Source: Alphaproteobacteria bacterium | GTDB taxonomy: Bacteria; Pseudomonadota; Alphaproteobacteria; Micavibrionales; UBA2020 | Assembly (NCBI GenBank): GCA_020853455.1 | Contig: JADYYV010000103.1 | Coordinates: 1-9,231 of the forward strand | DNA: 9,231 nucleotides | Direction: 5' to 3' | Part shown: positions 5,427-9,231 of the stretch, piece after piece | Layout of the letters: the number at the start of each line of letters is the position of its first letter | How positions within the stretch are numbered: the first letter of the stretch is position 1 | Made by a program: the position numbers and the translations under genes | Notes under the pieces: generated by a model | The model's input: only the letters and a program-made list of their open reading frames with translations | The model's database searches: none | What the model was told of the DNA's origin: nothing

Positions 5427-5864
5427 ATGGATCAAAAACTCGACACCCTTTTGCGCAAGCATAACCTGAGCGTGACCGCGGCGCGGAAGGCTGTTTTGAA
5501 CGCGGTGATGAAGTTTCCGCATTCGGATGCCGACACGCTTTATAAACACGCGCGCAAAATATCGGGCACGCTGTCGAAGCAGGCCGTGTATGACAATTTG
5601 CGCACGCTGGCCGAAAAAGGCATCGTGCGCACCATCCAGCCGATGGGCCATTCCGCGCTGTTCGAAATCGACCATCAGGACAACCACCATCATATCGTCT
5701 GCCGTTCCTGCGGCATGACGACGGATGTGCATTGCAAGCACGGCGCGGCGCCCTGCCTGACGCCCGCCGAATCCATGGGCTTCGTTCTTGACGAAGCCGA
5801 AGTCGTATTCTGGGGAATTTGCCCCGGCTGCCAAACCAAAACATCACGTAAAAAAGGGAGATAG
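5427..5864 (+). CDS. furA: Fur-family repressor, FurA-like, linked to katG
   Basis: This 145-residue metal-dependent repressor is predicted to control the adjacent catalase-peroxidase in response to peroxide or iron. The N-terminal winged helix (1-80) has the recognition region LSKQAVYDNLRTLAEKGIVRTIQP. The C-terminal metal/dimer domain holds DNHHHIVCRSCG (85-96), with a His cluster and CxxC (Cys92, Cys95), and WGICPGC with a second CxxC (Cys132, Cys135) that would form the structural zinc site. The run APCLTP, GFVLDEAEVVFWG, CPGC closely resembles mycobacterial FurA. ATG 5427 is preferred. The frame is open to TTG 5391, but the extra 12 residues are not Fur-like and TTGACT there looks like a -35. 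No Shine-Dalgarno precedes 5427. It ends 4 bp before katG, so the two are almost certainly cotranscribed. Confidence 0.9.
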   Translation: MDQKLDTLLRKHNLSVTAARKAVLNAVMKFPHSDADTLYKHARKISGTLSKQAVYDNLRTLAEKGIVRTIQPMGHSALFEIDHQDNHHHIVCRSCGMTTDVHCKHGAAPCLTPAESMGFVLDEAEVVFWGICPGCQTKTSRKKGR

Positions 5865-5868
5865 TTTT

Positions 5869-8034
<2,166 letters not shown>

Positions 8035-8072
8035 GGGCGGGGCGGCGGCCGCATTGGATTTTTACAAGTCAT

Positions 8073-8111
8073 CGTCATCCCCGCCTTGCGCGGGGATGAC
8101 GGCTTTTTTTT
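8073..8111 (+). terminator. Intrinsic terminator of furA-katG, formed by a copy of the REP-like palindrome
   Basis: A perfect 12-bp stem pairs CGTCATCCCCGC (8073-8084) with GCGGGGATGACG (8090-8101), with loop CTTGC. GC and eight T residues (8104-8111) follow. The stem is the same sequence as the dispersed palindromes, here symmetrical in its flanks. In the minus direction no T-tract follows the stem, so it serves katG better than the convergent small gene. Confidence 0.85.
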
Positions 8112-8149
8112 GTGGGAATGACCCAAAAACTACCAGTACGAAACTTAGC

Positions 8150-8434
8150 TCACTTCGGTGCTTTGGTGTTCGCGTTGGACGGCTTGATGTCGTATTTGAC
8201 GCGCATCGCCATGTTGTAACCGTCGATGATTTCCTTGGGCGTGCAGCCGGGTTCGAATTCGACCGATACATGCGGCAGGTGGATGACGAGCGGCTGGAGC
8301 GAGCTTTCCATCAGCTCGGCAAAGTTGCGTGCGGCATTGCGGATGTTGAACCCGCCTTCGGGCGTGAATTCGATCACGTGTTCGCTGTCGCCGTCCACCT
8401 TGTCGCCTCCCCCTTTTTTGCCGCCCTTGGCCAT
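8150..8434 (-). CDS. Uncharacterised 94-residue protein
   Basis: I do not recognise a family. The protein starts with a Lys/Gly-rich, probably disordered stretch (MAKGGKKGGGDKVDGD, 1-16). A compact region (about 18-82, EHVIEFTPEGGFNIRNAARNFAELMESSLQPL...) follows, with alternating strand and helix character, then a Lys/Asn/Ala-rich tail. There is no signal peptide or membrane segment, and a single cysteine at about residue 64 (EFEPGCTP). It is judged real because of a strong Shine-Dalgarno (GAAGGAG on the minus strand, 8445-8439) 4 bp before ATG 8434, and because its amino-acid composition is balanced. It lies 115 bp downstream of the P-type ATPase gene on the same strand, with no terminator seen between them, so cotranscription is possible. 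It converges on katG. Confidence 0.7.
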   Translation of the reverse strand: MAKGGKKGGGDKVDGDSEHVIEFTPEGGFNIRNAARNFAELMESSLQPLVIHLPHVSVEFEPGCTPKEIIDGYNMAMRVKYDIKPSNANTKAPK

Positions 8435-8549
8435 ACTTCTCCTTCAACACCTGAAAACAGGAACCTATTCCCGCCATTTTAGTGTAACAGGGTGGGCTAA
8501 AGGAAACGTTAAAGAATCCAAACAACTGATAAAATTCAGCAATTCATAT

Positions 8550-9231
8550 TTATTCTGCGGTCTTTCGCCTCCGCAGGATTGCACCAAGCGCGGTTTCCAT
8601 GCGGTGCCAGATCATGACAGTGCCGGTGCCAAGCACGATCAGCAGCCAGCTTTGCACGCCGAGCGCCTGCGTGCCGAACAATTCCTGCAGCCATGGCAGG
8701 TCGCAGAAAGCGAGCTGCAAAACGATGGTGGCGGCGGTGGCAAGCGTGACGGGCATGTAATGCCTGAGCCAGCCAGCCGCGCGCGCCGTGCGCAGCGGGA
8801 AGAGGCTCCAGAGATACCAGACCTGAAACCCGATCAGGGCATTGACGGCGGCGGTGCGCGCCCCTGCCTCCCCCAGCGACGGGGCAAGCCCGCGGAAGAC
8901 GGCGATGGTGCCAAGCGCGATCAGCAGGATATGAAAGACGAGCGACAAAATTTTCCGGCGGCTGAAAAACGGCTCGCCCTGCGCGATCGGCGGCACATCC
9001 ATCGCGTCCTTGTGATGCGGCGCGAAAGCAAAGGCGAGCGATAGCGTCACCGATGTCACGGTATTGACCCACAATATCTGCAAAGGTGTGATCGGCAGCG
9101 ACAGCCCCGCAAGCAGCGACAACAGCAGCGACAGGCCTTCGGCAAAGTCGGTGACAAGCATGAACTGGATGGTATAGCGCAGGTTGCGGTAAATATTGCG
9201 CCCTTCCTCGACCGCGGCTGCGATGCTGGCG
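8550..9231 (-). CDS. P-type cation-transporting ATPase (C-terminal part, 5' end outside window)
   Basis: This is the C-terminal membrane part of a P2-type cation pump. The frame runs open to base 9231, with residues ASIAAAVEEGRNIYRNLRYT and then IQFMLVTDFAEG immediately before and around the first internal Met at 9161. AAVEEGRNIYRNL is the hinge before membrane helix M5. LPITPLQILWVNTVTSVTLSLAFAF corresponds to M6. About four further hydrophobic segments follow, to RRRKTAE at the C-terminus. The M6 position that is Asp in calcium and sodium/potassium pumps (NLVTD) reads Ser here (NTVTS), as I recall for the CtpF-like 'cation-transporting ATPase' group. The ion therefore cannot be assigned. 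The phosphorylation (DKTGT) and nucleotide-binding domains lie beyond the window. Confidence 0.92.
   Translation of the reverse strand, partial: ASIAAAVEEGRNIYRNLRYTIQFMLVTDFAEGLSLLLSLLAGLSLPITPLQILWVNTVTSVTLSLAFAFAPHHKDAMDVPPIAQGEPFFSRRKILSLVFHILLIALGTIAVFRGLAPSLGEAGARTAAVNALIGFQVWYLWSLFPLRTARAAGWLRHYMPVTLATAATIVLQLAFCDLPWLQELFGTQALGVQSWLLIVLGTGTVMIWHRMETALGAILRRRKTAE

Noticed and set aside
5788..5868. Upstream in-frame start for KatG inside furA
   Set aside because: It lacks a ribosome-binding site and gives non-KatG residues. ATG 5869 has GGGAG at good spacing.
8226..9044. A 272-codon plus-strand open frame across the small gene and ATPase
   Set aside because: It is antisense to the ATPase with clear P-type membrane motifs and to the small gene with a strong ribosome-binding site. 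Its own translation shows no motif.

Overview
The window reads as a chromosomal segment of a GC-rich alphaproteobacterium. This is inferred from codon use, from the ISC-type cysteine desulfurase and adrenodoxin-type ferredoxin, and from the scattered palindrome ATCCCCGC-N4-GCGGGGAT, a repeat type I associate with alphaproteobacterial genomes. I cannot name a genus. There is no RNA gene, CRISPR array or recognisable transposase.

Layout. (1) Bases 3-1377, plus strand: the C-terminal half of a cysteine desulfurase, then a small GIY-YIG nuclease, then a [2Fe-2S] ferredoxin. The nuclease gene sits inside a ~399-bp unit bounded by 33-bp near-perfect inverted repeats built on the palindrome, and it separates two genes that both serve Fe-S cluster assembly. 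A further inverted pair of the same palindromes lies between the ferredoxin and the next, convergent gene. (2) Bases 1478-5341: a two-component system on the minus strand (response regulator then histidine kinase, overlapping by ATGA) diverges from a lipid A phosphoethanolamine transferase of the EptA/PmrC family. The shared intergenic region carries two oppositely oriented CTTCAG-N5-CTTCAG direct repeats. Each lies 10 bp from a -10-like hexamer and points toward its own gene. This is the arrangement expected if the regulator controls both itself and the transferase, a PmrA-like cell-envelope or polymyxin-resistance module. (3) Bases 5391-8111: a FurA-like peroxide/metal-responsive repressor followed 4 bp later by catalase-peroxidase katG, closed by a copy of the palindromic repeat that carries a T8 tract and so looks like an intrinsic terminator. 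The FurA protein and its upstream sequence resemble the mycobacterial furA-katG module. (4) Bases 8150-9231, minus strand: an unrecognised 94-aa protein downstream of the C-terminal part of a P-type cation-transporting ATPase that runs off the window.

The most interesting structures are the repeat-bounded GIY-YIG unit, the mirrored response-regulator boxes, the EptA homologue lacking one of the family's disulfides, and reuse of the dispersed palindrome as a stop-codon donor, a terminator and part of a ribosome-binding region. No intergenic gap exceeds 300 bases.
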